From positions 24,665-88,664 of the forward strand of contig JAJZEA010000007.1 of NCBI GenBank assembly GCA_021851335.1: a stretch of DNA of 64,000 bases. Direction: 5' to 3'. Below, piece after piece: positions 1 to 8,452 of this stretch. This stretch comes from Acidobacteriota bacterium. GTDB taxonomy: Bacteria; Acidobacteriota; Terriglobia; Terriglobales; Acidobacteriaceae. Position 1 is the stretch's first letter. The number at the start of each line of letters is the position of its first letter. The translations under genes were made by a program, and so were the position numbers. The notes below the pieces were generated by a model, which saw nothing but the letters and a program-made list of their open reading frames with translations, did no database searches and was not told the origin of the DNA.

Positions 1-1567
1 TGATCTGATAGATCTCCTGCATGCCTGCGCCGAGCGGGCCGCCACAGATGAGCACAACAACATCGCCGCTGCCGATCTGGCCGGATTTGATGGCGGCAAT
101 GGCAGCTTCTTCCGTGACGAAGACGCGCGCCGGGCCGATATGGCGATAGATGTTGTCGGCGTCGATCAGCGTGGGATCGATGGCCGTGCACTTGATGACC
201 GCGCCCTGCGGCGCAAGATTGCCGGTGGGAAAACAGACGGTGGAGCTGAGTCCGGCGGCGCGGGCTGCGGCGGGCGAGTGAAGGACGTCGTCCGGGTCGA
301 TGCCGTCGAGCGCGCGCAGACGCTGGCGCAGAGTGGAACGACGCTCGCTGTCACGCCACCAGTCGAGGCATTCGCTGAGCGTGACCCCGGCGACGGTGCG
401 GACGGAGGTGTCGAGCAGCCCGGCGGCGCGCAGGTGAAGCATGACCTCCGGCACGCCGCCAGCCAGGAAAACCTGTACCGTGGCGAAGTTGCGTGGTCCG
501 TTGGGCAGCGCATCGACGAGTCGCGGAACGGCGCGGTTGACGGCAGCCCAGTCGTCGGCGGTGGGTCGGCGAAGTCCGGCGGCAAAGGCGATGGCGGGCA
601 CATGGAGCAGCAGGTTGGTGGAGCCTCCAAAGGCCGCGTGGACGACCATGGCGTTGCGCACGGCGGCGTCGGTGAGGATGTGGCGCATGCCGACTCCCGT
701 CTGGTGCATCCGGAGCAACGCCAAAGCGGAGCGTGCCGCGGCATCGAGCCACAGCGCATGACCGGACGGCGCAAGCGCGGAGTGAGGCAGCGCGATGCCA
801 AGCGCTTCACCGACGACCTGCGCGGTGGCCGCTGTGCCGAGGAACTGGCATCCACCGCCAGGCGAAGCACAGGCGCGACAGCCAGCCTCGGCAGCGGCTT
901 CCAGAGTGATCTGTCCCTGAGCAAAACGCACGCCGATGGTCTGTACCTTGCCAGCGTCTTCGCCGGAAGTGGGCAACAACGTGACACCGCCGGGAACCAG
1001 AATCGCCGGGAAGTCGCCGCTCGCGGCCAGCGCCATCATCATGGCGGGCAGTCCCTTGTCGCAGGTGGCCACACCGAGAACGCCTTTGCGCGTGGGAAGC
1101 GAACGGATGAGACGGCGCAGGACCACGGCTGCGTCGTTGCGAAAGGGCAGCGAATCGAACATGCCGGTGGTGCCCTGTGTGCGCCCGTCGCAGGGGTCGG
1201 TGCAAGCCGCGGCATAGGGGATGGCGCGGTGGTCGCGCAGGGTGCGCGCAGCCTCGGCGACCAGCAGGCCCACCTCCCAGTGGCCGGTGTGCAGGCCAAG
1301 CGCGATGGGTTCGCCGTTGTCGGCGCGCAGGCCGCCGTGTGTGCTGAGGATGAGAAATTCGGGATCGAGCAGACGAGACGGCTCCCAGCCCATGCCCGCG
1401 CCCTGGCTTAGGCCAAAGAGATTGCCGGAGGGTTGCGTGAGCAGCATCTCCGGGGTGATGGGCAAGACTCCGGCGGGACCGGCGGCGTGGGTAGAGATGG
1501 GCGCTTCCGAGTGCAGGGCTGCATTCAGGCTGGAAGGCAGAATGGACTCGATCGACAGGACGGACAC
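1..1567 (-). CDS. yjhG: D-xylonate/sugar-acid dehydratase of the YjhG/YagF group (IlvD/Edd family), partial
   Basis: The minus-strand reading frame is open from 1567 to the left edge, so the C-terminus lies outside the window. The family is iron-sulfur enzymes that dehydrate sugar acids such as D-xylonate to 2-keto-3-deoxy acids. Visible motifs match YjhG closely: an N-terminal [15 protein letters not shown] stretch, [38 protein letters not shown] and [18 protein letters not shown], which supply the conserved cysteines, then [19 protein letters not shown]. The last visible residues ([16 protein letters not shown]) are the usual C-terminal glycine-rich region. Start chosen at GTG 1565-1567 because GGAG lies 8 nt upstream; the family N-terminus begins nearby. 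The exact substrate is inferred from subgroup resemblance only. Confidence 0.88.
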   Translation of the reverse strand, partial: MSVLSIESILPSSLNAALHSEAPISTHAAGPAGVLPITPEMLLTQPSGNLFGLSQGAGMGWEPSRLLDPEFLILSTHGGLRADNGEPIALGLHTGHWEVGLLVAEAARTLRDHRAIPYAAACTDPCDGRTQGTTGMFDSLPFRNDAAVVLRRLIRSLPTRKGVLGVATCDKGLPAMMMALAASGDFPAILVPGGVTLLPTSGEDAGKVQTIGVRFAQGQITLEAAAEAGCRACASPGGGCQFLGTAATAQVVGEALGIALPHSALAPSGHALWLDAAARSALALLRMHQTGVGMRHILTDAAVRNAMVVHAAFGGSTNLLLHVPAIAFAAGLRRPTADDWAAVNRAVPRLVDALPNGPRNFATVQVFLAGGVPEVMLHLRAAGLLDTSVRTVAGVTLSECLDWWRDSERRSTLRQRLRALDGIDPDDVLHSPAAARAAGLSSTVCFPTGNLAPQGAVIKCTAIDPTLIDADNIYRHIGPARVFVTEEAAIAAIKSGQIGSGDVVVLICGGPLGAGMQEIYQI

Positions 1568-1827
1568 GAGTGAGGCTCCAGGGCAGGCAGGGATCGCGGA
1601 CAGCGCTTGTGCCGTCGGAATGATTGTAGACGGGCAGCGGGCGCGGGAGCGAGCAGTGATTCACAAGGATACGATCAGAATCGAGCGTGTGGCGCAAGGA
1701 AGTCGCGATCTGGTCCCGGTTCTCAAGAGACTGAAGACAAGCGCGGCACTGCTTGATGCTGAGCTTGCTGGGACTGCGCAGCAACCCAGGTGCGAGCAAA
1801 GAATGAGTGGGAGTTTGCCTTGGAAAA

Positions 1828-1847
1828 AGCAGATTCCCTGCGGGAAT
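1828..1847 (+). repeat. Dispersed 20-bp repeat, copy 1
   Basis: The 20-mer AGCAGATTCCCTGCGGGAAT occurs here and, reverse-complemented, at 40809-40828. Its core GATTCCC-TGC-GGGAATC here is a 7-bp inverted repeat around 3 nt. Both copies are followed by an ACAA-like tail. It lies in a 393-bp gene-free stretch (1568-1960) which otherwise holds only the terminator at 1900-1930. It resembles the small REP-like intergenic repeats common in acidobacterial genomes (inference). Confidence 0.6.
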
Positions 1848-1899
1848 CACAAACGACATGCATGGCTTGAGGCGGACGGCGTCGGGCCGGGGTCAACAG

Positions 1900-1930
1900 A
1901 AATCCCTGAGCGGGGATGGCTCAGGGATTT
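1900..1930 (-). terminator. Hairpin terminator for the small gene at 1961-2143
   Basis: A perfect 12-bp stem (AAATCCCTGAGC / GCTCAGGGATTT) closes a 7-nt loop. It lies 31 nt beyond the stop of the minus-strand small gene and is followed on that strand by a T-rich stretch (ATTTCTGTT), fitting Rho-independent termination. Confidence 0.75.
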
Positions 1931-1960
1931 GCGGGCGCGGATGCGGTGCGGCGGGATGGC

Positions 1961-2143
1961 TCAGTGACCGTCGCCGTCGCCATCATGCCCCAGCGAGGCA
2001 CGGCCTTCCTGGCTGATGGAGGCTGTGTCCTGCTGCAGCATGGCATTTTGCTGCTGCGTTTGCTGGGCCGCGGCGACGCTGGTTTGTACGACCTGCGCGA
2101 CCTGTGAGGCTTGAGTTACGGCTCCAATTGCTGCGATACTCAT
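1961..2143 (-). CDS. Small glutamine/alanine-rich protein, 60 aa, unknown function
   Basis: The 60-residue product starts MSIAAIGAVTQASQ, has a Q-rich middle (AAQQTQQQNAMLQQ) and ends in GHDGDGDGH. The start is fixed by AAAGGAG about 8 nt before the ATG at 2143; longer in-frame starts have no such site. A terminator hairpin follows at 1900-1930, so this looks like a small monocistronic unit, divergent from the histidine kinase. The N-terminus faintly resembles short YjfB-type putative motility proteins, but that is weak. No signal peptide or membrane segment is visible. The Shine-Dalgarno sits inside a 12-bp perfect palindrome (AGGAGTACTCCT). Confidence 0.6.
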   Translation of the reverse strand: MSIAAIGAVTQASQVAQVVQTSVAAAQQTQQQNAMLQQDTASISQEGRASLGHDGDGDGH

Positions 2144-2403
2144 AGGAGTACTCCTTTCTGTAGTTGTTTTCGGCCTGGATGGGCGCATTCGTGAGGGTAG
2201 AGGTCATCTATGACAAACTCTTCATGGCGTAGCATGGGTATATTGCCAGTCGCCGGGTCGATCGTAAAGTGTGTACCGAAATCCGGTTTCCATGCTGCCG
2301 GACGTTGCAACGCGAACCGAATCAACCTTGAATTGACCGTTTCTTTTCACTGCGGAATGCAGGTTCCGCTTTTTCCTGTAAGGTGACCCGGAGGGTCTCC
2401 GGT

Positions 2404-3864
2404 ATGTCGATCCATCTTCCCCCGTCGGCGATTCCAGAAACACCATCCCCAATCCACAAGATTGCAGAGGCGATTGACCGCATTGCTCCGCTGCAAGGGC
2501 TGAGCTATGAGGAACGCGAATGGCTGGCGCAGCAGGGGACGGAGATTCGCCTGAAAGTGGGTGAAACTCTTTTTGAAGAAGGAATGCCAGCCGAGCGGAT
2601 GATCCTGATCCTGAAGGGCGAGATTCATGTGCGACGGCACCGGACGGGGCCGATGACGCTGTTTATCGGGCGCGCCGGGCAGATGACGGGTCTGCTGCCA
2701 TTCTCTCGGATGACCACCTATGGCGGACATGGCTTTGCGGTGCAGGATGTCTGGGCGCTGCTACTGCATCGCTCGCTTTTTCCGGAGATCATGCAGCGGA
2801 TTCCCAGCTTTGGGCAGCGGGTGGTGAATACGCTGCTCGATCGCGTGCGCGAGGTGACCCGGATTGAACAGCAGGCGGAAAAGCTGACGGCGCTGGGCAA
2901 GCTGGCTGGAAATCTGGCGCACGAGCTGAACAACCCTTCGGCTGCAGCTCAACGGGCTGCCAGCGGGATTTTGAGTGAGCTGCGCCACTTCGCCGACGGT
3001 CGCTATGCGCTGGTGGCGCAGTGTCTGCGTGAAGAACAGGTGCTGGCGATTCAGAACTGGGAGCGGCTGGCGCGGACACGCGCCGCCGATGCCCACGAAG
3101 ACGGGCAGACGGCGATTGGCGACCGCGAAGATGCGATTCTGCGCTGGCTGAGCGAGCAGCGGATTGAAGAAGGTTGGCGGATGGCGCCCGAGCTGGCAGA
3201 GCTGGGCGTGACAGTGGAAGACCTGAGCGCGCTGCCCGAGTTTTTGAGCCGCGAGGCGATGCAGGTAATGCTGGATCAGTTTGCCTCATCGCTGCGCGCC
3301 GAACACTTTGCACAGGCGATGCTGCACTCCTCGGAGCGCATCTTTGACCTGATCAGCGCAATCAAAAGCTACTCCTATATGGATCGGGCGCCGATTCTCG
3401 AAGTCGATGTTGTGGCTGGAATCGAAGCAACGCTGAGGATGCTGCAATCGCGCATGGCCGGGGTGGTGGTGGAACGTGCCTTTGAACCGGGAATGCCGAC
3501 GATCAGCGCCTATGGGAGCGAGCTGAATCAGGTTTGGACCGCGCTGATGGAGAACGCTCTGGAGGCGATCCAGCAGGTGAACCGCGAAGGCTATCAGCCA
3601 AGACTGCGGCTACGCTGCGGCATGGAAGGGGATATGCTTCGGATCGAAGTGGAAGACAACGGGCCGGGAATTCCAGCCGAGCTGAAGGATCGCATCTTTG
3701 AGCCGTTCTATACGACGAAGGCTCCGGGCCACGGGCTGGGGCTGGGGCTGGATAATGCCATGCGCATTGTGCGGAAGCATCGCGGCCATCTGAGCGTGCG
3801 GTCGGAGCCGGGCGCGACGTGCTTCTGGGTGCTTCTGCCGCTGAACCAGCTTCAGGCGTACTGA
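2404..3864 (+). CDS. Sensor histidine kinase with N-terminal cyclic-nucleotide-binding domain
   Basis: 486 aa with no signal peptide or membrane segment, so probably cytoplasmic. Residues about 15-140 form a CNMP-binding-type beta-roll (ETLFEEG, ERMILILKGEIHV). Residues about 155-200 hold a dimerisation/phosphoacceptor region with LAHELNNP (His173). The C-terminal half has a HATPase domain: N box ENALEA, DNGPGIP, F box FEPFYTTK and G2 box GHGLGLGL. The start ATG 2404 has GGAGG 9 nt upstream. No response regulator is adjacent, so the partner is unknown. Whether it binds cAMP, c-di-GMP or another ligand, or uses the fold only for signalling, cannot be read here. Convergent with the M16 peptidase across a shared hairpin. 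Confidence 0.9.
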   Translation: MSIHLPPSAIPETPSPIHKIAEAIDRIAPLQGLSYEEREWLAQQGTEIRLKVGETLFEEGMPAERMILILKGEIHVRRHRTGPMTLFIGRAGQMTGLLPFSRMTTYGGHGFAVQDVWALLLHRSLFPEIMQRIPSFGQRVVNTLLDRVREVTRIEQQAEKLTALGKLAGNLAHELNNPSAAAQRAASGILSELRHFADGRYALVAQCLREEQVLAIQNWERLARTRAADAHEDGQTAIGDREDAILRWLSEQRIEEGWRMAPELAELGVTVEDLSALPEFLSREAMQVMLDQFASSLRAEHFAQAMLHSSERIFDLISAIKSYSYMDRAPILEVDVVAGIEATLRMLQSRMAGVVVERAFEPGMPTISAYGSELNQVWTALMENALEAIQQVNREGYQPRLRLRCGMEGDMLRIEVEDNGPGIPAELKDRIFEPFYTTKAPGHGLGLGLDNAMRIVRKHRGHLSVRSEPGATCFWVLLPLNQLQAY

Positions 3865-3963
3865 GAATCCGACAAGCCGAAGCCGAACGTCGCAACAGAG
3901 CCGGAGTCAGAACAAACCCGGGACCATAAATCCGGCGCTTCAAATCCGGAGCCACAACGAAAA

Positions 3964-4003
3964 CGCCTGCGACACCCGGTGATATTCCGGAATGTCGCAG
4001 GCG
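3964..4003. terminator. Bidirectional hairpin between the histidine kinase and M16 peptidase genes
   Basis: An 11-bp perfect stem (CGCCTGCGACA / TGTCGCAGGCG) encloses an 18-nt loop that itself contains CCGG...CCGG. It sits between convergent genes and probably terminates both. There is no long T-tract. Confidence 0.65.
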
Positions 4004-4023
4004 CTTGTCTACTGTGCGTTGCG

Positions 4024-6885
4024 CTACTTCTGCGTTGCCGTTGCAGCCACCGGATCGCCGCTGGTGTCGCGCAGTTCAATGGGACCGAGGTTGGCTTTTT
4101 GCAACTGCGGCTCGATCTTGGCGCGGTCGCCGACGGCCAGCACAATCAGGTTCTCCGGATGGATATACTGCTGCGCGGCGTGTGCGACATCCTGCGGAGT
4201 CACCGCGGCGTAACGAGCCGGAAGAGTGGCAAAGTAATCCTGAGGCAGGTTGTAGACAAACAGCTCCGCCATCAGTCCCGATTCACTGCCAACCGTCTCA
4301 AAGCTGCCCGGCAGAGAGCGCAGCGCGTTGTCCTTGGCCAGGGTGAGTTCGGTGGCCGTGGGCGGATCGGTGCGGATGCGATCCAGCTCCGCGAAGAGCT
4401 GAGTAGCCGCCGGACCGGTGACGTCGGTGCGCACCTGTGCCCCTGCATAGAACGGGCCTCCGTCGCGATCAAAGAAGAACCCGGAGAACGCGCCGTAGGT
4501 GTAGCCATGCTGCTCACGCAGGTTCATGTTGATGCGGCTCGAGAAAAGACCTCCAAGCACGCTGTTCATCTCCACAATCGCGGGATGATCCGGGGTGTTG
4601 CGAGGAACGCCAAGACCGAGGGCAAAGAGCGCGGTCTGCGGCGAGCCGGGCTTGTCCACAATCACCACCTTGCGCTGCGGCGCTGTGGGCGGCGCGGGAA
4701 TCCGCACGGGAGTTGCCGAGACGGCCGGGTTGCTCCATGCGCCAAAGTACTTCTGCGCCAGCGCATGAGCCTGGGCGAGGGTGAGATCACCGGCCAACAC
4801 AAGGGCGGAGTCCTGCGGGGCGTAGTGCGCGGCCCAGAAGGATGCGATCTCCTGCTGCGTGGTGGCTTTGACCGAATCGAGAGTGCCGACGGGCTGGAAG
4901 CCATAAGGCTGGTTGCCATAGAGCAGCTTGGCCCCGACGCGCAGCATGGAGGCAACCGGCTGATCGGACTCCTGGAGGATAGCAATCATGCGCTGCTTGC
5001 GCACGCGCTCGACCTCGGTGGAGGCAAAGGCTGGATGAAGCGCGACGTCGGACAGCAGCTCCATCGCGGCGTTGGTGTTGTTGGTCAGCGCGCCGATGCT
5101 GACTCCTGCCGAGTCCATGCCTGCCGTCGAGCCGATGCTGGCGCCGATCAGCGCCACGTCGTTGGCAAGCTCGGTGGCCGAGCGGCTTTTGGTTCCCTGC
5201 GTGAGCATGCTCGCGGTGTAGGAAGCCAGGCCGGGTCGCGTGGCGGGATTGTTTTCTCCGCCGGCGCGCGTAACCAGATTGGCGCTCAGCACGGGCAGTT
5301 CATGCTGCTGAATCAGATACACCTTCAGCCCGTTCGAAAGCGTGAATACATCGGACGAAGGCAGATGGAGCTTCGATTCCGGACCCGGCTTGGGCGCGTC
5401 CTTGCGCCATGTCTGCGCTGTCTCAAACGCCTGCGAATAGGGTGGCGTGACGACGGTGTGCAGATCGGTGTCCGCCGGGCTGCGCGGCACATCTTCGGTG
5501 ACCTTCTTGCCGGGAACGCACTCGACAACGACACGCTGGTTATCGCCGAAGTACTTCATGCCCGCCTGCTGAATGCTGGCCGTGGTGAGGGCTTCGTAGC
5601 CTGCGATGTCCTTGGGCAGGTAGCCAGGATCGTGCTCGTACTGGTTGTAGCGATCCATCATGTCGGCGACGCCGCCAAAACCGCCCAGGCGCTGGAGACC
5701 CTGAATCATGCCGGTGAGCGTCTTGTTGCGCGCGCGATCCAGCTCCGCTTGCGTAGGGCCGTTTTTGCGCAGGCTGGCGATCTCTTCATCCACCTTGGCC
5801 TGAATGTCGGCAAGCTTGACGCCGGGCCGCGCGATAATGTCGCACTGCGCCATGGAGGTGATCATGACCTGCTCGTCGGAACAGCTTACGCTTTGCGCGA
5901 CCTGATCCTTGTAGACCAGGCGCTGATAAAGGCGGCTGACCTTGCCGCCGCCGAGGATGTCGAGAAAGATCTCCGACGCCCGGTCACCCGGCGTGAATGC
6001 AGCAGGCGTGAGCCAGCCCAGGCTGAGGCGCGGAAGCTGCACGGTGTCTGTGATGACCTCACGACGCTCGGCCACAATCGGCGGGGTGACAACATGGACC
6101 GGAGCGACAGACGGACCGCGCGGAATGGGGCCAAAGTACTTGGCAATCTCCGCCTTCAGCTCAGCCGTGTTGAAGTCGCCCACGATAGCGATGCTGGCGT
6201 TGTTCGGCGTGTAGTACTCGTGGAAAAACTCGCGAACGTCGTTCAGGCGCGCGGCTTCCACGTCGGCGTGGGAGCCGATGACGTTGCCGTAGTAGGGATG
6301 CGTTTTGGGAAAGAGCAGATGGCCGACAGCTTCATCGGCGACGTCATACGGCTGGCCTTCATCCTGCCGCAGCTCGTTGCGCACCACGTCGCGCTGGTTG
6401 GTCAGCTTGGCGCGATCGAGCGTCTCCAGCAGAAAGCCCATGCGGTCGCTCTCCAGCCAGAGCGCCAGATCAAGCTGGTTGCTGGGCACGGTTTCAAAGT
6501 AATTCGTCCGGTCGTAGCTGGTGGTGCCGTTGATGTCCGTCGCTCCGGCGCCCTCCAGATAGCGGAAGTGGGCCTTTTCGCCGACGTGCTCGGAGCCTTC
6601 AAACATCATGTGCTCGAAGAGATGGGCAAAGCCGGTGCGCCCGGCGCGTTCATTGGCCGGGCCAACGTGGTACCAGAGATCCACGGCGACCAGAGGCAGA
6701 CGATGATCCTCACGCAGAATCACTTCCAGACCATTCGGAAGCGTGTACTTTTCGTACTTGAGATCAGGCACCTTGAGCGGCGCGGTGGCCAGGGCCGGTA
6801 AGGCCAGGCAGGCCACCAGCGAAGCGGCAAGGAAAACCTTGCGCCTGAAACTGAAAGTAACAGCGCGAACGAAAGATCGATTCAT
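4024..6885 (-). CDS. Secreted M16 (pitrilysin/insulinase) family zinc metallopeptidase, tandem double-length form
   Basis: 953 aa. Residues 14-33 form a Sec signal (RRK then a hydrophobic run ending LPALATA), placing the enzyme in the periplasm or envelope. The inverted zinc motif HxxEH is present as HLFEH (His88, Glu91, His92) with a downstream glutamate in the first M16 domain. M16 C-terminal domains follow, and a second M16 unit begins near residue 500 (FTLSNGLKVYLIQQHELP) without an HxxEH, which is normal for fused two-half enzymes. ATG 6885 is chosen because AGGAG lies about 8 nt upstream and it gives the signal peptide. The family degrades peptides; the substrate here is unknown. It probably forms its own transcript. 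Confidence 0.92.
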   Translation of the reverse strand: MNRSFVRAVTFSFRRKVFLAASLVACLALPALATAPLKVPDLKYEKYTLPNGLEVILREDHRLPLVAVDLWYHVGPANERAGRTGFAHLFEHMMFEGSEHVGEKAHFRYLEGAGATDINGTTSYDRTNYFETVPSNQLDLALWLESDRMGFLLETLDRAKLTNQRDVVRNELRQDEGQPYDVADEAVGHLLFPKTHPYYGNVIGSHADVEAARLNDVREFFHEYYTPNNASIAIVGDFNTAELKAEIAKYFGPIPRGPSVAPVHVVTPPIVAERREVITDTVQLPRLSLGWLTPAAFTPGDRASEIFLDILGGGKVSRLYQRLVYKDQVAQSVSCSDEQVMITSMAQCDIIARPGVKLADIQAKVDEEIASLRKNGPTQAELDRARNKTLTGMIQGLQRLGGFGGVADMMDRYNQYEHDPGYLPKDIAGYEALTTASIQQAGMKYFGDNQRVVVECVPGKKVTEDVPRSPADTDLHTVVTPPYSQAFETAQTWRKDAPKPGPESKLHLPSSDVFTLSNGLKVYLIQQHELPVLSANLVTRAGGENNPATRPGLASYTASMLTQGTKSRSATELANDVALIGASIGSTAGMDSAGVSIGALTNNTNAAMELLSDVALHPAFASTEVERVRKQRMIAILQESDQPVASMLRVGAKLLYGNQPYGFQPVGTLDSVKATTQQEIASFWAAHYAPQDSALVLAGDLTLAQAHALAQKYFGAWSNPAVSATPVRIPAPPTAPQRKVVIVDKPGSPQTALFALGLGVPRNTPDHPAIVEMNSVLGGLFSSRINMNLREQHGYTYGAFSGFFFDRDGGPFYAGAQVRTDVTGPAATQLFAELDRIRTDPPTATELTLAKDNALRSLPGSFETVGSESGLMAELFVYNLPQDYFATLPARYAAVTPQDVAHAAQQYIHPENLIVLAVGDRAKIEPQLQKANLGPIELRDTSGDPVAATATQK

Positions 6886-7040
6886 CCTGAGAGTCTCCTG
6901 AGTGAAGATCAGTGGGGAGATACACGCGTCCGGAAGATGAGCGCGCGAACGTACCAGATACGAGATACGAGAATTGCGGTTGGGCGGTTCCATTTCGCCC
7001 CGGGCTTGGCGGCCCGGAGAATGCGCATCGATGGAGCGGA

Positions 7041-7325
7041 TTACTTTTCCACTTCCACGCCGCGCCAAAAGGCGACATGGTTCTTGATCTTGCGCGCTGC
7101 CGGCTTCGGATCCGGATAATACCAGGCGGCGTCCAGATTTTCCTGATCGCCCCAGATGAGCGTGTAGTAACGAGCCTGACCCTTCCAGGGGCAGGTGGAG
7201 GTAGTGGAGCTGGGACGAAAGTACTCGCGCTTCAAAGCAGATTCAGGGAAATAAACATTGCCTTCCACGACCTCATACTGGTCGCTTTCGGCGATCACAA
7301 GACCATTCCAGACGGCTTTTGCCAT
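7041..7325 (-). CDS. DUF427 family protein
   Basis: 94 aa starting MAKAVWNGLVIAESD. The whole protein matches the DUF427 family of small single-domain proteins: YFPESALKREYFRPS, then STCPWKGQARYYTL, then DAAWYYPDPKPAARKIKNHVAFW. These families have a compact beta fold and no established biochemical role. ATG 7325 has AAGGTG about 10 nt upstream; an in-frame extension of 28 residues has no family support. A strong hairpin separates it from the secreted protein gene upstream on the same strand, so it is likely its own unit. Confidence 0.88.
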   Translation of the reverse strand: MAKAVWNGLVIAESDQYEVVEGNVYFPESALKREYFRPSSTTSTCPWKGQARYYTLIWGDQENLDAAWYYPDPKPAARKIKNHVAFWRGVEVEK

Positions 7326-7363
7326 AATGATCGAACACCTTGGGATTGGATTGATACGATACA

Positions 7364-7404
7364 AGCCTGCTGGCATGGTCAGAAAGCAACCATGCCAGCA
7401 GGCT
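7364..7404 (-). terminator. Strong hairpin terminator downstream of the gene at 7438-7764
   Basis: A perfect 16-bp stem (AGCCTGCTGGCATGGT and its complement) with a 9-nt loop lies 34 nt past the stop of the minus-strand small secreted protein gene and before DUF427. It most likely ends the upstream transcript; no clear T-run follows. Confidence 0.7.
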
Positions 7405-7437
7405 ATCAAGCGGTAGGAAAGAGCACAAGAGCGAAGC

Positions 7438-7764
7438 TTAGGCCATCGGCTTGACGCTGGTGATGTGAACGCTCTTCTTGGCCGCGTCCACCGTGGCGGT
7501 GATCGTCACATGATCCCCATAGACGCTCTTGACCGCATCCGGATTGTCGATGGCCCAGACCATCTTCTTGGCATCATCGACGAAAACCGGCTTTTCGCCC
7601 ATGCCGATGCACTTCTTGACGCAGGCCGCACCCGAACCAGCGTGCTTGGCTCCGCACATGGCATCGGAGACGTATCCGGTGATTTTGGTGGAGGTACCTG
7701 CGGCGAATGCTGCTACTGAAGCCATCGTCGCGACGGAGAAGGTGAGTGCAAGAATACGCTTCAT
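7438..7764 (-). CDS. Small secreted protein with conserved cysteines, unknown function
   Basis: 108 aa. Residues 1-22 (MKRILALTFSVATMASVAAFA) are a clear Sec signal peptide. The mature part carries ITGYVSDAMCGAKH, ACVKKCIGMGEKPVFVDD and a VxSVYGDHVTITATVD beta-like ending, giving three cysteines (DAMC, AACVKKC). I recall this layout as a recurrent small exported protein in acidobacteria, but no function is established to my knowledge. It could be a compact beta-barrel (OB-like) periplasmic domain. It has its own terminator at 7364-7404. Confidence 0.8.
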   Translation of the reverse strand: MKRILALTFSVATMASVAAFAAGTSTKITGYVSDAMCGAKHAGSGAACVKKCIGMGEKPVFVDDAKKMVWAIDNPDAVKSVYGDHVTITATVDAAKKSVHITSVKPMA

Positions 7765-7900
7765 AGAGGTTTCTTCCTTTGCTGTTAAACACTGATTTCA
7801 AAGCCGCGTGCGCCCAGATGGCTGCGACAAGGTAATGATGCTCCCCAGCCTAAGCATTTGGCAAGCATTCCCGGAGACGCTTGAAGCCGAATGAGCAATC

Positions 7901-8344
7901 TCAGGCTGTTTTTCTGTTTTCACGCATCTTTGCGATGTTCTTTTTCATGCCCTCAAACATCGTCGAGGCGGTTGGATACAACTCGATCAGCTTGAGCACC
8001 TTGCCCATGTAGCCGGGGCGCTGCGCGTGAATCTCCGGCAGGATGTGCGCCAGCTTGGCCGCGTAGAAGAAAGGTTCGCCGTTGGTGTCCAGAAAGAGAT
8101 CCGCCGAAAGCGAGCCATGAAGAACGAGCGCTGCGGCCATCTCCCAGTAACTGACCACCTGACGCAGATAGGCGTTGCGCTGGGAGCCGAATTCATTGAG
8201 GACGATGAAGAATTCCTCGGCCGTATCCGGCCAGAACTCCGTCAAAAACCAGGCGCGCGCCTGACGCATGACAGTCTCGGTGCGCAGTTCATAGAGCTTC
8301 AGAATCAGCTCGGCATCGCTATGCGAAGCCAGTGTCTTTTCCAT
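7901..8344 (-). CDS. Conserved hypothetical alpha-helical protein, 147 aa
   Basis: The product starts MEKTLASHSDAELILKLYELR with GGAGG 6 nt before ATG 8344, an excellent start. It has no signal peptide or membrane helix and looks wholly helical: aromatic-rich segments such as RQARAWFLTEFWP and QVVSYWEMAAALVLHGSL, ending KNIAKMRENRKTA. I recognise it only as a small acidobacterial conserved protein (a DUF4760-like look), so no function is assigned. It follows topA on the same strand after a 108-bp gap and could be co-transcribed with it. Confidence 0.75.
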   Translation of the reverse strand: MEKTLASHSDAELILKLYELRTETVMRQARAWFLTEFWPDTAEEFFIVLNEFGSQRNAYLRQVVSYWEMAAALVLHGSLSADLFLDTNGEPFFYAAKLAHILPEIHAQRPGYMGKVLKLIELYPTASTMFEGMKKNIAKMRENRKTA

Positions 8345-8452
8345 GTTGATTCCTCCATACAAGTTTTGCAGTGCGGGGTTTCAGATGCGGGGATGCGACG
8401 AGAGTCGTTACATCCCCGGAAAGTTCAGCAGAGAGTCCGGTAGGCCCGGCCT

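Noticed and set aside
140..1411. Long open frame on the plus strand opposite the dehydratase (423 aa)
   Set aside because: Low-complexity Gly/Arg/Ala translation, no family resemblance; the opposite minus-strand frame contains a full set of IlvD/Edd motifs.
2140..2452. Minus-strand frames between the small gene and the histidine kinase
   Set aside because: No ribosome site and overlap with the promoter/leader of the kinase; translation matches nothing known to me.
3979..6801. 940-aa plus-strand frame opposite the M16 peptidase
   Set aside because: Antisense shadow of a high-GC gene; no recognisable motif, and it lacks a ribosome site, while the minus strand encodes a complete peptidase.
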